NCBI RefSeq assembly: GCF_011759385.1
Contig: NZ_JAARLY010000005.1
Location: 248,001-312,000, forward strand
Direction: 5' to 3'
Source of the DNA: Oleiagrimonas sp. C23AA
Lineage (GTDB): Bacteria > Pseudomonadota > Gammaproteobacteria > Xanthomonadales > Rhodanobacteraceae
Length of the DNA: 64,000 nt
Shown: positions 29,885-38,791 of the stretch, one piece after another
How the letters are laid out: each line of letters begins with the position of its first letter
Position numbering within the stretch: the stretch's first letter is position 1
Program-made: the position numbers and the translations under genes
Notes under the pieces: generated by a model
Seen by the model: the letters and a program-made list of their open reading frames with translations, nothing else
Databases searched by the model: none
What the model was told of the DNA's origin: nothing

Positions 29885-31417
29885 TCAGTGCGTGCTGTCG
29901 TAGAACGTATCCAGATCGGCACTGAGTTCACCCAGCGCCTTCGGGTTCAGATAGATCATGTGCCCGGACGGGTAATACGCAAAATGCACTTGGCTGTGCA
30001 GCTTGGCCGGCAGCGTCATGTGATTGAGGTCGTACTCGGTGGCATGGAACGGCGTGGCCAGATCGAACCAGCCATTGGCCGAAAACACATGCAGCGACGG
30101 ATTTTCACGCATGGCCTGGGCCAGATCGCCGGCCACATACGGCATCGGCATCTTCCAGCCATGGCCGCCAGGTGCACTGTGCTTCCAGTCCCAGTGACGA
30201 ATCGCGCTGGCCATCACGTTGTAGGGCTTGTCGTGCTGGTAGTGCAGCGTGTGGTCCAGGTACTGATTGAAAGTGGCGATGAAAGCCGGGCTCACCGCCG
30301 AATCGGACGGATCGTAATCCGGGCGTTCACCGGCCGAGTCGGCATCCTCACCCTCGTAACGCGCATCGTAGCGGCCCATGGTGATGGCTTGGTCGCGCAA
30401 CAGCTGCTTGCGGAAGCGACCGATGCTGATGCGAAGGTCGGTCTCCTTCAGATACTTCACCGAGAGCCCGGTGTACTGGTGCAGCTTCTGGGCGATGGCA
30501 TCGCGCTCGGCGGCAGGCAGGTTGTCGCCCTCGGCCAGCGCATTGGCGTACTCGGTGTCGGCAAAGTGGCACACCTTCTGCACGAAGGCGGCAAGATCGG
30601 CGGGCTTGTTCGGCAACTTGTCGTGATACCAGGCAATGGCCGCAAAGCTGGGCAGGTACAGCTGGTAGCTCATGTCCGAGCCGGGCATGTCGATGCCGTA
30701 ATTGAGGATCGAGGACACCAGCGTGATGCCGTTGAGCGCAATGCCCATGTTCTGCAGATGCAGCGACAACGCCGCCGAGCGTGTGGTGCCGTAGGACTCG
30801 CCAATCAGATACTTGGGCGAGTTCCAACGCTGGTTCACCGTGATGTAGCGGCGGATGAAGCGTGCAAACGCATCCACATCCTGGTCGACACCCCAGAAAT
30901 CCTTGTTCTTGGCCTTGCCCACCGCGTGGCTGAAACCGGTGCCGATGGCATCGATGAACACCAGGTCGGTCTTGTCCAGCAAGGTGTTTTTGTTCGGCTC
31001 CAGCGTATAAGGCGGTGCCGGAATGGTCTTGGCGTTGAGTGTTTTCACGCGCACCGGTCCGAACGAGCCCATGTGCAGCCAGATGGTCGAAGAGCCCGGG
31101 CCGCCGTTGTACAAAAACGTGACCGGCCGCGTGCCGGCACGTGCGCCGTCGGCGGTGTAGGCGACATAGAACACGGTGGCCGTGGCGTCACCGTCATCGT
31201 TGCGGATCAGCAGGTGGCCGGCTGTGGCGGTGTAGTGCACCGCGTGGCCATGCACACTCACCGAGCCATGGCTGATGGCAGCATCTTCCTTTGGAATCGG
31301 CTTGGTGGCGGCTTTGGCTTCGGCTTTCTTGTCGGCGTGTGCATGACTGGCGGCATGCAGCGGCGCGGCCACAACCATCAGGCCGGCAAGGACATACGTC
31401 CATGCGGAACGTTTCAC
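29885..31417 (-). CDS. Secreted serine carboxypeptidase, family S10
   Basis: A 510-residue exported peptidase with a signal peptide (about residues 1-22, cut after PLHA). A lysine/alanine-rich linker follows, then the S10 core: FLYNGGPGSS (oxyanion region, about 102-110) and the nucleophile about S208 in LIGESYGTTRSA. The catalytic Asp lies in the C-terminal part, and the His probably in FAYYPSGHMIYL near the end. S10 enzymes remove C-terminal residues at acid pH (family knowledge). The neighbours do not inform its substrate. Confidence 0.92.
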   Translation of the reverse strand: MKRSAWTYVLAGLMVVAAPLHAASHAHADKKAEAKAATKPIPKEDAAISHGSVSVHGHAVHYTATAGHLLIRNDDGDATATVFYVAYTADGARAGTRPVTFLYNGGPGSSTIWLHMGSFGPVRVKTLNAKTIPAPPYTLEPNKNTLLDKTDLVFIDAIGTGFSHAVGKAKNKDFWGVDQDVDAFARFIRRYITVNQRWNSPKYLIGESYGTTRSAALSLHLQNMGIALNGITLVSSILNYGIDMPGSDMSYQLYLPSFAAIAWYHDKLPNKPADLAAFVQKVCHFADTEYANALAEGDNLPAAERDAIAQKLHQYTGLSVKYLKETDLRISIGRFRKQLLRDQAITMGRYDARYEGEDADSAGERPDYDPSDSAVSPAFIATFNQYLDHTLHYQHDKPYNVMASAIRHWDWKHSAPGGHGWKMPMPYVAGDLAQAMRENPSLHVFSANGWFDLATPFHATEYDLNHMTLPAKLHSQVHFAYYPSGHMIYLNPKALGELSADLDTFYDSTH

Positions 31418-31544
31418 GGATGGATTCTCCCCAATGCGTGCGCCGCTCCCCCAGTGGTGCGGCGCAGGCCCTTATGACGCCGCAAGTACGCGCGCGGCAC
31501 ATGTGCCATTCGCTTGTCGGCACGCTATTGGCTGAAAGGTGCGC

Positions 31545-31964
31545 CTAGAGCTTGCGTTGGGCCGAAGCGGCAAAACAACGCCAGCGGCCGTGTTCGCGTT
31601 TCCAGGCGCTATGCACCTGATACACGCCCAGCTGCTGAGGCAGCCAGCGCGAGCGCCCGCCGTCGCTCAAGGTGACGGTGAAGTCGGCCAGCATGCGCTC
31701 GCCGCGCGCCTGCACATCGATCGGGCCAAGCACCACTCCCACGTGCTCGCCATGAAACGCATTGAGTCGGAGCAGCGCCAACAGACGGCGCCGATCAAGC
31801 ACGCCCTGGCGGGCATCGAAATCGTCCGACAGCACCTGCGCCAGTGCGCCGGCGTCGTTGTCGCGCGCGGCGCTGGCGGCATCGGCGATCGCAGCACGCA
31901 CCTTCGCCTGGTCGCTGTCGTGATGGCAGGCGCCCAGCGCCAAAAGCAACGCCAGACACACCAT
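31545..31964 (-). CDS. Small predicted lipoprotein (nuclear-transport-factor-2-like)
   Basis: A 139-residue protein with a hydrophobic signal ending in the lipobox LALGAC, so it is probably lipidated at about residue 13. The mature part (a helix [27 protein letters not shown] followed by beta-strands ending in [11 protein letters not shown]) resembles SnoaL/NTF2-like folds, which bind small ligands; the function is unknown. I start at ATG 31964 because the extra residues of a longer form (to 32042) precede the signal without a hydrophobic pattern. Confidence 0.75.
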   Translation of the reverse strand: MVCLALLLALGACHHDSDQAKVRAAIADAASAARDNDAGALAQVLSDDFDARQGVLDRRRLLALLRLNAFHGEHVGVVLGPIDVQARGERMLADFTVTLSDGGRSRWLPQQLGVYQVHSAWKREHGRWRCFAASAQRKL

Positions 31965-32061
31965 GCGCACAGATCCTACGCAGCCAAACAGCCACGCATA
32001 TACGGGTCCGACCGCTTCGTTGCATTGCGTCTTGCCGGTCATGGGGGCCTATGCTCCAATG

Positions 32062-32075
32062 CAAACGTTCGTTTG
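32062..32075. promoter_or_regulatory. Candidate PsrA-type operator before fadD
   Basis: CAAACG-TT-CGTTTG is a perfect inverted repeat 31 bases upstream of the fadD start. It fits the published PsrA box pattern (G/C)AAAC(N2-4)GTTT(G/C) as I recall it. PsrA is a TetR-family, long-chain-acyl-CoA-responsive repressor of beta-oxidation genes, so position and gene function agree. Confidence 0.65.
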
Positions 32076-32106
32076 TCACCACCACGCAAAGGGAGTCGAC
32101 CGGTCC

Positions 32107-33789
32107 ATGAGCAACGAACGTCCGTGGCTGGCGCATTACCCAAAAGATGTGCCCGCGGAAATCGACATCAACCTCTACCCTTCCGTGGTCGCCGTGGTCG
32201 AGGAGGCCTTCGAGCGCTTCCGTCAACGACCGGCCTTCACCAACTTCGGCCGCACACTCAGCTACGACCAAGTCGACACGCTGAGTGCGAAATTCGCCGG
32301 CTACCTGACCGGTGAACTGGGGCTCGGCAAGGGCGATCGCATCGCCATCATGCTGCCCAACGTGCTGCAGTATCCCATCGCGCTGTTCGGCGCGCTGCGA
32401 GCCGGGCTGACCGTGGTCAATACCAATCCGATGTATACCGGTCGCGAGCTCAAGCACCAGCTGGTCGATGCCGATGCGGCCACCATCGTGGTGCTGGACA
32501 ACTTTGCCGCCACGCTGGCCAAGGTGGTCGGCCAAACCCCGGTCAAGCATGTGATCACCACCGGCATCGGCGACATGCTGGGCTTCCCCAAGGGCGCCCT
32601 GATCAACTTCGTGCTCAAGCACGTCAAGAAGATGGTGCCGCCCTATCAGATCGACGGCGCGGTGCGTTTTCGCGAGGCGCTCGATCGCGGCGGCAAGCAC
32701 CGCTTCAAGCGTGCCGAGCTGGGCCACGAGGACATCGCATTCCTGCAGTACACCGGTGGTACCACGGGCGTGGCCAAGGGCGCCATGCTCACGCACGGCA
32801 ACATGATCGCCAACATGCTGCAGGCCGATGCCTGGCTGGGCAAACAGACCACGCCCGGCGAAGAAGTCATCATCACCGCGCTGCCGCTCTATCACATCTT
32901 CTCGCTGACCGCGAACGGGCTGGTCTTCATGCGCCTTGGCGGGCTCAACTGGCTGATCACCAACCCGCGTGACATGGCCGGTTTCGTCAAGGAGCTGGGC
33001 AAGGTCAAGTTCACCGCGCTGACCGGCGTCAACACGCTGTTCAACGGTCTGCTCAATACCAAGGGGTTTGACCAGCTGGATTTTTCGCGCCTGCACCTGA
33101 CCCTGGGCGGTGGCATGGCCGTGCAAAAGTCGGTGGCCGAGCGCTGGAAAAAGACCACCGGCTGCACCCTTGCCGAGGCCTATGGCCTGACCGAAACCTC
33201 ACCGGCGGTGTGCATCAATCCGCTGGACCTGGACCAGTACAACGGCTCGATCGGCCTGCCGATTCCTTCCACGGATGTAGCCATCCTGGGCGAAAACGGC
33301 CAGCTTCTGCCTACCGGCGAGGTGGGCGAGCTGTGCGTGAAAGGCCCGCAAGTGATGGCCGGCTACTGGAAGCGCCCGGAGGAAACGGCCAAGGTCATCG
33401 ACGGCAACGGCTGGCTGCATACCGGCGATGTGGCACGCTGCGACGAGAAGGGTTACTTCTATATCGTCGATCGCAAGAAGGACATGATCCTGGTCTCGGG
33501 CTTCAACGTGTATCCCAACGAGGTCGAGGACATCGTCGCCACCCACCCCGGCGTAGCCGAGGTCGCCGCCGTCGGCGTGCCGGACGAACACTCCGGCGAA
33601 GTGGTGAAGCTGTACGTGGTACGCAAGGACGACGCGCTCACCGAGGCCACCCTCAAGCAGTTCTGCCACGATGAGCTGACCGGCTACAAACGGCCCAAGT
33701 ACATTGAGTTCCGAGAGGAATTGCCCAAGAGCAATGTCGGCAAGATCCTGCGCCGCGAGCTGCGCAACGAAGCCAAGCAAAGCGCCTGA
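32107..33789 (+). CDS. fadD: Long-chain fatty acyl-CoA synthetase
   Basis: Activates long-chain fatty acids to acyl-CoA through an acyl-adenylate, the entry step of beta-oxidation. The 560-residue adenylate-forming enzyme shows the ATP-binding P-loop [16 protein letters not shown], the [10 protein letters not shown] motif, the hinge [21 protein letters not shown] and the late catalytic lysine in [14 protein letters not shown]. It starts at ATG 32107, after AAGGGAG about 15 bases upstream; an in-frame extension to 31963 would cross the operator. A PsrA-like box precedes it. Confidence 0.94.
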   Translation: MSNERPWLAHYPKDVPAEIDINLYPSVVAVVEEAFERFRQRPAFTNFGRTLSYDQVDTLSAKFAGYLTGELGLGKGDRIAIMLPNVLQYPIALFGALRAGLTVVNTNPMYTGRELKHQLVDADAATIVVLDNFAATLAKVVGQTPVKHVITTGIGDMLGFPKGALINFVLKHVKKMVPPYQIDGAVRFREALDRGGKHRFKRAELGHEDIAFLQYTGGTTGVAKGAMLTHGNMIANMLQADAWLGKQTTPGEEVIITALPLYHIFSLTANGLVFMRLGGLNWLITNPRDMAGFVKELGKVKFTALTGVNTLFNGLLNTKGFDQLDFSRLHLTLGGGMAVQKSVAERWKKTTGCTLAEAYGLTETSPAVCINPLDLDQYNGSIGLPIPSTDVAILGENGQLLPTGEVGELCVKGPQVMAGYWKRPEETAKVIDGNGWLHTGDVARCDEKGYFYIVDRKKDMILVSGFNVYPNEVEDIVATHPGVAEVAAVGVPDEHSGEVVKLYVVRKDDALTEATLKQFCHDELTGYKRPKYIEFREELPKSNVGKILRRELRNEAKQSA

Positions 33790-33850
33790 GCCTCTGGTCA
33801 CGGCGCGCTTTGCGGCCGCCGCTACCCATACTTCTCAAGAGGCCTTGGGA

Positions 33851-34207
33851 CTATTCCCAGGCTTCCAGCGTATCGGCGTAGCCGCCCAGCAACTCCCACA
33901 GCGCGGCCTGCTTGTGCTCGGGGATGCGCGAATAGGCCAACCCCAGCCAACGCTCGGTCACCCGCGCTACACTCGCCTCCAGGTGAATGTGCAGATCATG
34001 ACCGAACATCATGTCCAGCACCCACACCTGACCCAGCTCTCCCTGCCATTCCGGCGGGCGCTGCAGCAGCACGCCGGTCGACGAAATATCTTCAAGGTCG
34101 GTGGAAAATGATGCCAGCCCACGGCTCATCAACACCGTCGAGTGGACTTTCATGCGGGCGTGTCGGATGCCCGGCTCATCCGGATGCGGGCGCTGGCTTG
34201 GATTCAT
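33851..34207 (-). CDS. PilZ-domain protein
   Basis: A 118-residue single-domain protein. An N-terminal RHARMKVHSTVLM is followed by LEDISSTGVLL, matching the D/NxSxxG half of the PilZ c-di-GMP-binding motif; the arginine half is only partly kept, so ligand binding is uncertain. Beta-strands and a final helix (AALWELLGGYADTLE) complete the domain. Start choice is open between 34207 and 34231. It would act as a cytoplasmic second-messenger receptor for motility or matrix control (family knowledge). Confidence 0.8.
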   Translation of the reverse strand: MNPSQRPHPDEPGIRHARMKVHSTVLMSRGLASFSTDLEDISSTGVLLQRPPEWQGELGQVWVLDMMFGHDLHIHLEASVARVTERWLGLAYSRIPEHKQAALWELLGGYADTLEAWE

Positions 34208-34749
34208 GCGACGAACGGTCCCTGAGGTCATGCTAGCCAAGTCCGCCCACGTTGCCCGGGCGGTTTCAGGCCGACAGTGCACTGCCTCGCGCTGCCATTG
34301 CAAGTCCTGGTGTCAACTGCACGCACGCCGGCGTATCATGCAGGTGCTGGACTTCGCGCGGGACTGGCTTTACTCTTCGCACACGGGTGGAAATCGAATG
34401 CGCCGCCCTACCCCGCTATGACCGCACTTTAAGTCATCGGGTGAAACCGGTCAGGCGCATACCGAGGAAGTCGACGCGCCTTCCGTCCCGCCGCATCAGT
34501 CAGGCCCCAAAAGGCCGGCCGTGCCCGTCACGGTCGCCGTTGCCGTACCGCACTGCCCCGCTGCGTGGGCCGCGGTCGCGGAGAGCACCTTGACCGACGA
34601 TGCCGGGACACGCGTTCACGGCGCAACGCAACAACGCATGGCGTTGGTTTCATGGAACTTGAGCAAGCTTTTGGGGCCGCAAACTGCGGCCGTTGCCGCG
34701 TGGCGGCCAGCACCAATCCTGCAAGGCCGAGGGGCGATTCGTCCTTAAG
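34208..34749. other. 540-base gene-free region upstream of scpA
   Basis: No reading frame here has the amino-acid make-up of a real protein: the open frames are arginine/proline-rich shadows. It lies between the divergent PilZ and scpA genes and must carry their promoters. I do not recognise a tRNA, riboswitch or terminator in it. Confidence 0.5.
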
Positions 34750-35613
34750 ATGACTACAGAGCCAGCCGAATCGAGCATGGCCGAGGCGCCGATAGCCCCG
34801 GGTACCTTCGTACACGTGCCGCAGCAGCAGGAAATGGCGCTGGCTGTGGTGCAGGGCGAACCGGTGCTGCAGATGCCGCAGGACCTGTACATTCCGCCCG
34901 ATGCGCTGGAAGTGATTCTGGATGCCTTCGAAGGCCCGCTGGATCTGCTGCTGTACCTGATTCGCCGGCAGAACCTGGACATTCTGGACATCCCCATTGC
35001 CGAGATCACCCGGCAATACATGACCTACATCGACATGATGCAGGAACTGCGCCTGGAGTTGGCCGCCGAATACCTGGTAATGGCCGCCATCCTGGCCGAG
35101 ATCAAATCGCGGCTGCTGTTGCCGCGGCCGCCGCCGGAAGAAGGCGTCGAGGAAGACCCGCGTGCCGAGCTGGTGCGCCGACTGCAGGAATATGAGCGGT
35201 TCAAGAAAGCCGCCGAGGACATCAACGAGCTGCCGCGCATGGAGCGCGACTTCACCGCCGCGCAGGCGCATGTGACCGACCGCCAGGTGGTCCGAGCGCC
35301 GCCGGATGTGGACATGCGCGAAATGCTGCTGGCGCTCAAAGACGTGCTGCGCCGCGCCGAGCTGTTCGGCCATCACGCCATCCAGCGCGAGGCCTTGAGC
35401 GTGCGCCAGCGCATGGGCGAACTGCTCAGCCGGCTGGATGCCGAGCGGTTCTACCGCTTTGAAACGCTGTTTGACCCCACCGAAGGCCGTCTCGGCGTGG
35501 TCGTCACCTTCCTGGCCATGCTGGAACTGGCCAAGGAAATGCTCATCGAAGTCGTGCAGGAAATACCGTTGGCGCCGATCTACCTCAAGTCGAAGGCAAG
35601 TGCCGCCGAATAA
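34750..35613 (+). CDS. scpA: Segregation and condensation protein A
   Basis: The kleisin subunit of the Smc-ScpAB condensin, which bridges Smc heads and helps compact and segregate the chromosome. The 287-residue protein has the ScpA N-terminal signature FEGPLDLLLYLIRRQNLDILDIPIAEIT, the linker AAEYLVMAAILAEIKSRLLLP and a C-terminal winged-helix region (GVVVTFLAMLELAKEM). It starts at ATG 34750 and carries about 50 residues before the core. Four bases separate its stop from scpB. Confidence 0.96.
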   Translation: MTTEPAESSMAEAPIAPGTFVHVPQQQEMALAVVQGEPVLQMPQDLYIPPDALEVILDAFEGPLDLLLYLIRRQNLDILDIPIAEITRQYMTYIDMMQELRLELAAEYLVMAAILAEIKSRLLLPRPPPEEGVEEDPRAELVRRLQEYERFKKAAEDINELPRMERDFTAAQAHVTDRQVVRAPPDVDMREMLLALKDVLRRAELFGHHAIQREALSVRQRMGELLSRLDAERFYRFETLFDPTEGRLGVVVTFLAMLELAKEMLIEVVQEIPLAPIYLKSKASAAE

Positions 35614-35617
35614 GCCT

Positions 35618-36463
35618 ATGGAACACGCGCAGCTGAAGAATATCCTTGAGGCCGCACTGCTGGCGTCGTCTCACCCAATGAACGCCAAACAGCTGGCCGA
35701 CCTGTTCAGTGAAGAGGAAGCCATCACGCGAGAAGATATCGGCAAGGCGCTGGAGCTGCTGGCCGACGATTGCGAGCAACGCGGTGTCGAGCTGGTGGAA
35801 GTGGCCTCGGGCTTTCGCCTGCAGATCCGCCAGAACGTATACCCCTGGGTGGCGCGGATGTGGGCCGAGCGTCCCAGTCGCTACTCGCGAGCGCTGCTGG
35901 AAACCTTAGCGCTGATCGCCTACCGCCAGCCGATCACACGTGGCGAGATCGAAGCCATCCGCGGTGTGGTGGTGTCCTCGTCGATCATCAAGACGCTGGA
36001 GGAACGCGACTGGATTCGCGTGGTCGGACATCGCGATGTGCCGGGCAAGCCCGCCCTTCTGGGCACCACCCGCGAATTCCTGGACTACTTCAATCTGAAA
36101 TCGCTGGATCAGCTGCCGACACTGGCTGAAGTTCGCGACATGGAAGAGATCAACCCGCAGCTGGACCTGGACAGGCCACGCGCCGCCCAGGCCGCCCTGC
36201 CCTCCGGCAATAGTGCCAACAAAGCGGACGAACAAAGCAACGACGACGGCGCCGACATCAGCCCCGACGCCCAGGCCCTGGCCGCTCATGCCGAGCGCGC
36301 CGGCCAGGCCGTCAACGATGAGGACACGCCGTCTGATTCATCACCACTGCGCGAGGGCGCCGGCAACAGTGCCGCAGCCGACGCGCCCCATGAACCCCGA
36401 GCCACCGTCGACGAGGCGGAGGACCACGCGGAGGACGATCCCTCCGCCGGCAAGAATATTTAA
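35618..36463 (+). CDS. scpB: Segregation and condensation protein B with an acidic tail
   Basis: The kite subunit of condensin, binding ScpA as a dimer through two winged-helix domains. The core (about residues 1-185) has YSRALLETLALIAYRQPITRGEIEAIRGV and LLGTTREFLDYFNLKSLDQLP, both characteristic. The last roughly 90 residues are low-complexity and acidic (Asp, Glu, Ala, Ser), longer than in E. coli-type or Bacillus ScpB, and probably disordered. It is followed 12 bases later by rluB, a common scpA-scpB-rluB arrangement. Confidence 0.95.
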   Translation: MEHAQLKNILEAALLASSHPMNAKQLADLFSEEEAITREDIGKALELLADDCEQRGVELVEVASGFRLQIRQNVYPWVARMWAERPSRYSRALLETLALIAYRQPITRGEIEAIRGVVVSSSIIKTLEERDWIRVVGHRDVPGKPALLGTTREFLDYFNLKSLDQLPTLAEVRDMEEINPQLDLDRPRAAQAALPSGNSANKADEQSNDDGADISPDAQALAAHAERAGQAVNDEDTPSDSSPLREGAGNSAAADAPHEPRATVDEAEDHAEDDPSAGKNI

Positions 36464-36475
36464 GGAGAACCGCAC

Positions 36476-37834
36476 ATGAGTGCGTCCCGTTCCGTGCTTA
36501 CGCTGAACAAGCGCAACCGTCATGCTGACCCGGAATCCAAGCCGCTGGAAGAGCGCCTGCACAAGGTGCTGGCCAACGCCGGTCTGGGCTCACGCCGCAT
36601 GCTCGAGCAGCGCATTGCGCGCGGCGATATCGAAGTCAACGGCCAGGCCGCCGAAGTGGGCGCCAGCGTGCGCGCCGGTGACCGTGTGGTGGTCGACAAC
36701 CGCCAGTTCATTGTCGCCACCGACAACCGCGACGCCACCGAGGTACTGGTCTACCACAAGCCCGAGGGCGTGCTGACCACCCGCGAGGACCCGGATGGCC
36801 GTCCCACCGTGTTCGAACAGCTGCCGCGCCTGAAGGGTGCGCGCTGGGTCGCCGTGGGCCGCCTGGACATCAACACCACCGGCCTGCTGCTGCTGACCAC
36901 CGATGGCGAACTTGCCAACGCGCTGATGCATCCGCGCAGCGGCATCGAGCGCGAGTACCTGTGCCGCGTGCATGGCGATGTGCCCGACGAAGTGGTTGCC
37001 AAGCTCAAGGAAGGTGTCGAGCTGGAAGACGGCCCGGCGCATTTTGACGAGATCGTGGTGATCAGTCGTGGCGGCAGCCACAGCTGGTTCCGCGTGGTGA
37101 TCCGCGAAGGCCGCAATCGCGAAGTGCGCCGTCTGTGGGATTCGCAGGGCTTCCTGGTCAGCCGCCTCAAGCGCATCCGCTACGCCAACGTCGAACTTCC
37201 GCGCCAGCTGCGCCGCGGTGACTGTGAGGCGCTGCCGGAAGACGCGGTCAAGGCGCTGCGCAAGCAGACCGGCCTTGAAGGTCCGCAACCGACGCTGACG
37301 CTGAGCCCGGTATCCCACCAGCGCCGCGCCAGCCGCCATGTCACCGAGTACCACCCCGGTGGCCAGGCCGAGCCGAATGCATGGACCGGGACCTACCACA
37401 ACGAAGCGCGCGAATTGACCGCCTTCGATCGCATCCGTGATGACAAACCGGCCCGTCCGGGCAGCGGCGCCAAGCGTCGTGGCGGCGGTGCAGGCGCAGG
37501 CGCGGGCCGCCGTGGTCGCGGCGGCGAGGTCAATGGCAACGTGGCCCGCCCGGCCAAGGCCGGCGGCAACCGCAAGCGCAGCGGTGGTTCCAAGCGCGTC
37601 GCGCCGGGTCAGGAACTGCCGTCGGTGCGCACCTGGTTCGCCGGTGACAGCCGCGGCAACGAATCACGTGGCAACAGTGGCGGCGCTGGCGCCGGCAACA
37701 ACCGCGGCGGCAATCGCGGCAACGCCAAGCCCGGTCGCGGCGGCAGTGGTCGCGGCAAGCCCGGCGGCGGTGGCGGCGGCGCACGCGGCCAGGCCCGCGG
37801 CGGCAATCGCGGCCCGCGCGGCGGCAATCGCTAA
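36476..37834 (+). CDS. rluB: 23S rRNA pseudouridine synthase B with a long Gly/Arg-rich tail
   Basis: Isomerises U2605 of 23S rRNA (E. coli numbering) to pseudouridine. An N-terminal S4 RNA-binding domain (RLHKVLANAGLGSRRMLEQRI) precedes the RsuA-type catalytic domain, with the catalytic Asp at about D131 in GRLDINTTGLLLLT. VIREGRNREVRRLW is a further family landmark. At 452 residues it is much longer than E. coli RluB (about 290). The excess is a tail from about residue 320, built of Gly, Arg, Asn, Lys and Ala repeats (GGNRGN, RGGSGRGKPGG). The start has AAGGAG upstream. A strong terminator follows. Confidence 0.96.
   Translation: MSASRSVLTLNKRNRHADPESKPLEERLHKVLANAGLGSRRMLEQRIARGDIEVNGQAAEVGASVRAGDRVVVDNRQFIVATDNRDATEVLVYHKPEGVLTTREDPDGRPTVFEQLPRLKGARWVAVGRLDINTTGLLLLTTDGELANALMHPRSGIEREYLCRVHGDVPDEVVAKLKEGVELEDGPAHFDEIVVISRGGSHSWFRVVIREGRNREVRRLWDSQGFLVSRLKRIRYANVELPRQLRRGDCEALPEDAVKALRKQTGLEGPQPTLTLSPVSHQRRASRHVTEYHPGGQAEPNAWTGTYHNEARELTAFDRIRDDKPARPGSGAKRRGGGAGAGAGRRGRGGEVNGNVARPAKAGGNRKRSGGSKRVAPGQELPSVRTWFAGDSRGNESRGNSGGAGAGNNRGGNRGNAKPGRGGSGRGKPGGGGGGARGQARGGNRGPRGGNR
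37436..37834 (+). repeat. Low-complexity region coding an RGG-like tail
   Basis: The 3' end of rluB is built from irregular repeats of GGC/CGC/AAC codons for Gly, Arg and Asn. It encodes an RGG/GGN-type tail of roughly 130 residues, probably unstructured and RNA-binding. Repeat number is likely to vary between strains. Confidence 0.75.
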
Positions 37835-37872
37835 AGTTCACCGGTACCCGGTCACGACTGACGGGTATCTGG

Positions 37873-37904
37873 AAAAAGCCCGGCCAACTTGGCCGGGCTT
37901 TTTT
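37873..37904. terminator. Bidirectional intrinsic terminator after rluB
   Basis: A-tract AAAAA, stem GCCCGGCC / GGCCGGGC with loop AACTT, then TTTTTT. The A and T tracts on opposite sides make it work for both rluB and the converging omega-amidase gene. Confidence 0.93.
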
Positions 37905-37957
37905 ATTGCCTGAACAATCAGGCGAGAACGTTCGCTCGCCATCGACGGATACGATGA

Positions 37958-38791
37958 CTACTGCCGCCCGGCGTCGAGCTTCAACGCAAATCCATCGGCG
38001 TCCATCCACGCCGGAAAACGCTCACGGTGGGCCAATAGCGCGGCCGGGTCCAAGGTGACCTGCGCCACCTGCTCTTGCGCGCCCAGCTCGATCAGCGGCT
38101 GACCCAGCGCGTCGGTGACCACACTGTCGCCCGCGTAGTTAAGTTCATTGCCGTCTGTGCCCACACGATTGACGCCGGCCACGCAAGCCAGGTTTTCGAT
38201 GGCCCGCGCGCGCAGCAGCGTGCGCCAGGCCTCGCGGCGCGGAGCCGGCCAATTGGCGACAAACAGCAGCAGATCGTAATCCATGCCACCTGCGGTCTGC
38301 GCTTGGCGGCCATTGCGCGACCACACCGGAAAGCGCAGGTCGTAACAGACCATCGGGCAGATGCGCCAGCCGTTGAGCTCGACGATCAGCCGCTCGCGGC
38401 CGGCATCGTAACGCTCGTGCTCACGCGCCATGCGGAACAGGTGGCGCTTGTCGTACTGCGCCCAGGTACCGTCCGGGCGCGCCCAGATCAGGCGGTTGTA
38501 ATGCTTGCCATCCTCGACAATCACCAGGCTGCCCGTGATCACGGCTCCGGTCTCGATGGACAGCTCGCGCATCCACGCCAGGCCCGGCCCGTCCATGGTC
38601 TGCGCCTGGCTGTCGGTGGCGTTGGTAAAACCGGTGAGCACGGTTTCGGGCACGATCACCAGATCTGCACCATGCACACGCTCGCGCACCAGCGCTCCGT
38701 AATAGGCGCGATTGCCCGCATCGTCGTGCCAACGCGTGGCGCCCTGCACCAGCGCCACGGTCAACGGCGACATCGGCGACGGCGTGCTCAT
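37958..38791 (-). CDS. Omega-amidase (YafV/Nit2-like carbon-nitrogen hydrolase)
   Basis: A 277-residue nitrilase-superfamily amidase with the complete Glu-Lys-Cys triad: E49 in VPETVLTGF, K115 in YDKRHLF and C149 in VCYDLRFPVW. The sequence pattern is that of omega-amidases, which hydrolyse alpha-ketoglutaramate or alpha-ketosuccinamate to the keto-acid and ammonia (family knowledge). Its ATG overlaps the stop of the aminotransferase gene (ATGA). Together they form the glutamine-transaminase/omega-amidase couple, which makes transamination of methionine keto-acid irreversible. Confidence 0.9.
   Translation of the reverse strand: MSTPSPMSPLTVALVQGATRWHDDAGNRAYYGALVRERVHGADLVIVPETVLTGFTNATDSQAQTMDGPGLAWMRELSIETGAVITGSLVIVEDGKHYNRLIWARPDGTWAQYDKRHLFRMAREHERYDAGRERLIVELNGWRICPMVCYDLRFPVWSRNGRQAQTAGGMDYDLLLFVANWPAPRREAWRTLLRARAIENLACVAGVNRVGTDGNELNYAGDSVVTDALGQPLIELGAQEQVAQVTLDPAALLAHRERFPAWMDADGFALKLDAGRQ

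Noticed and set aside
29834-31477. Plus-strand frame of 547 codons over the S10 peptidase
   Set aside because: Antisense to GESYG- and NGGPGSS-containing peptidase; no motifs of its own.
31795-33126. Minus-strand frame over fadD
   Set aside because: Antisense to an intact adenylate-forming enzyme.
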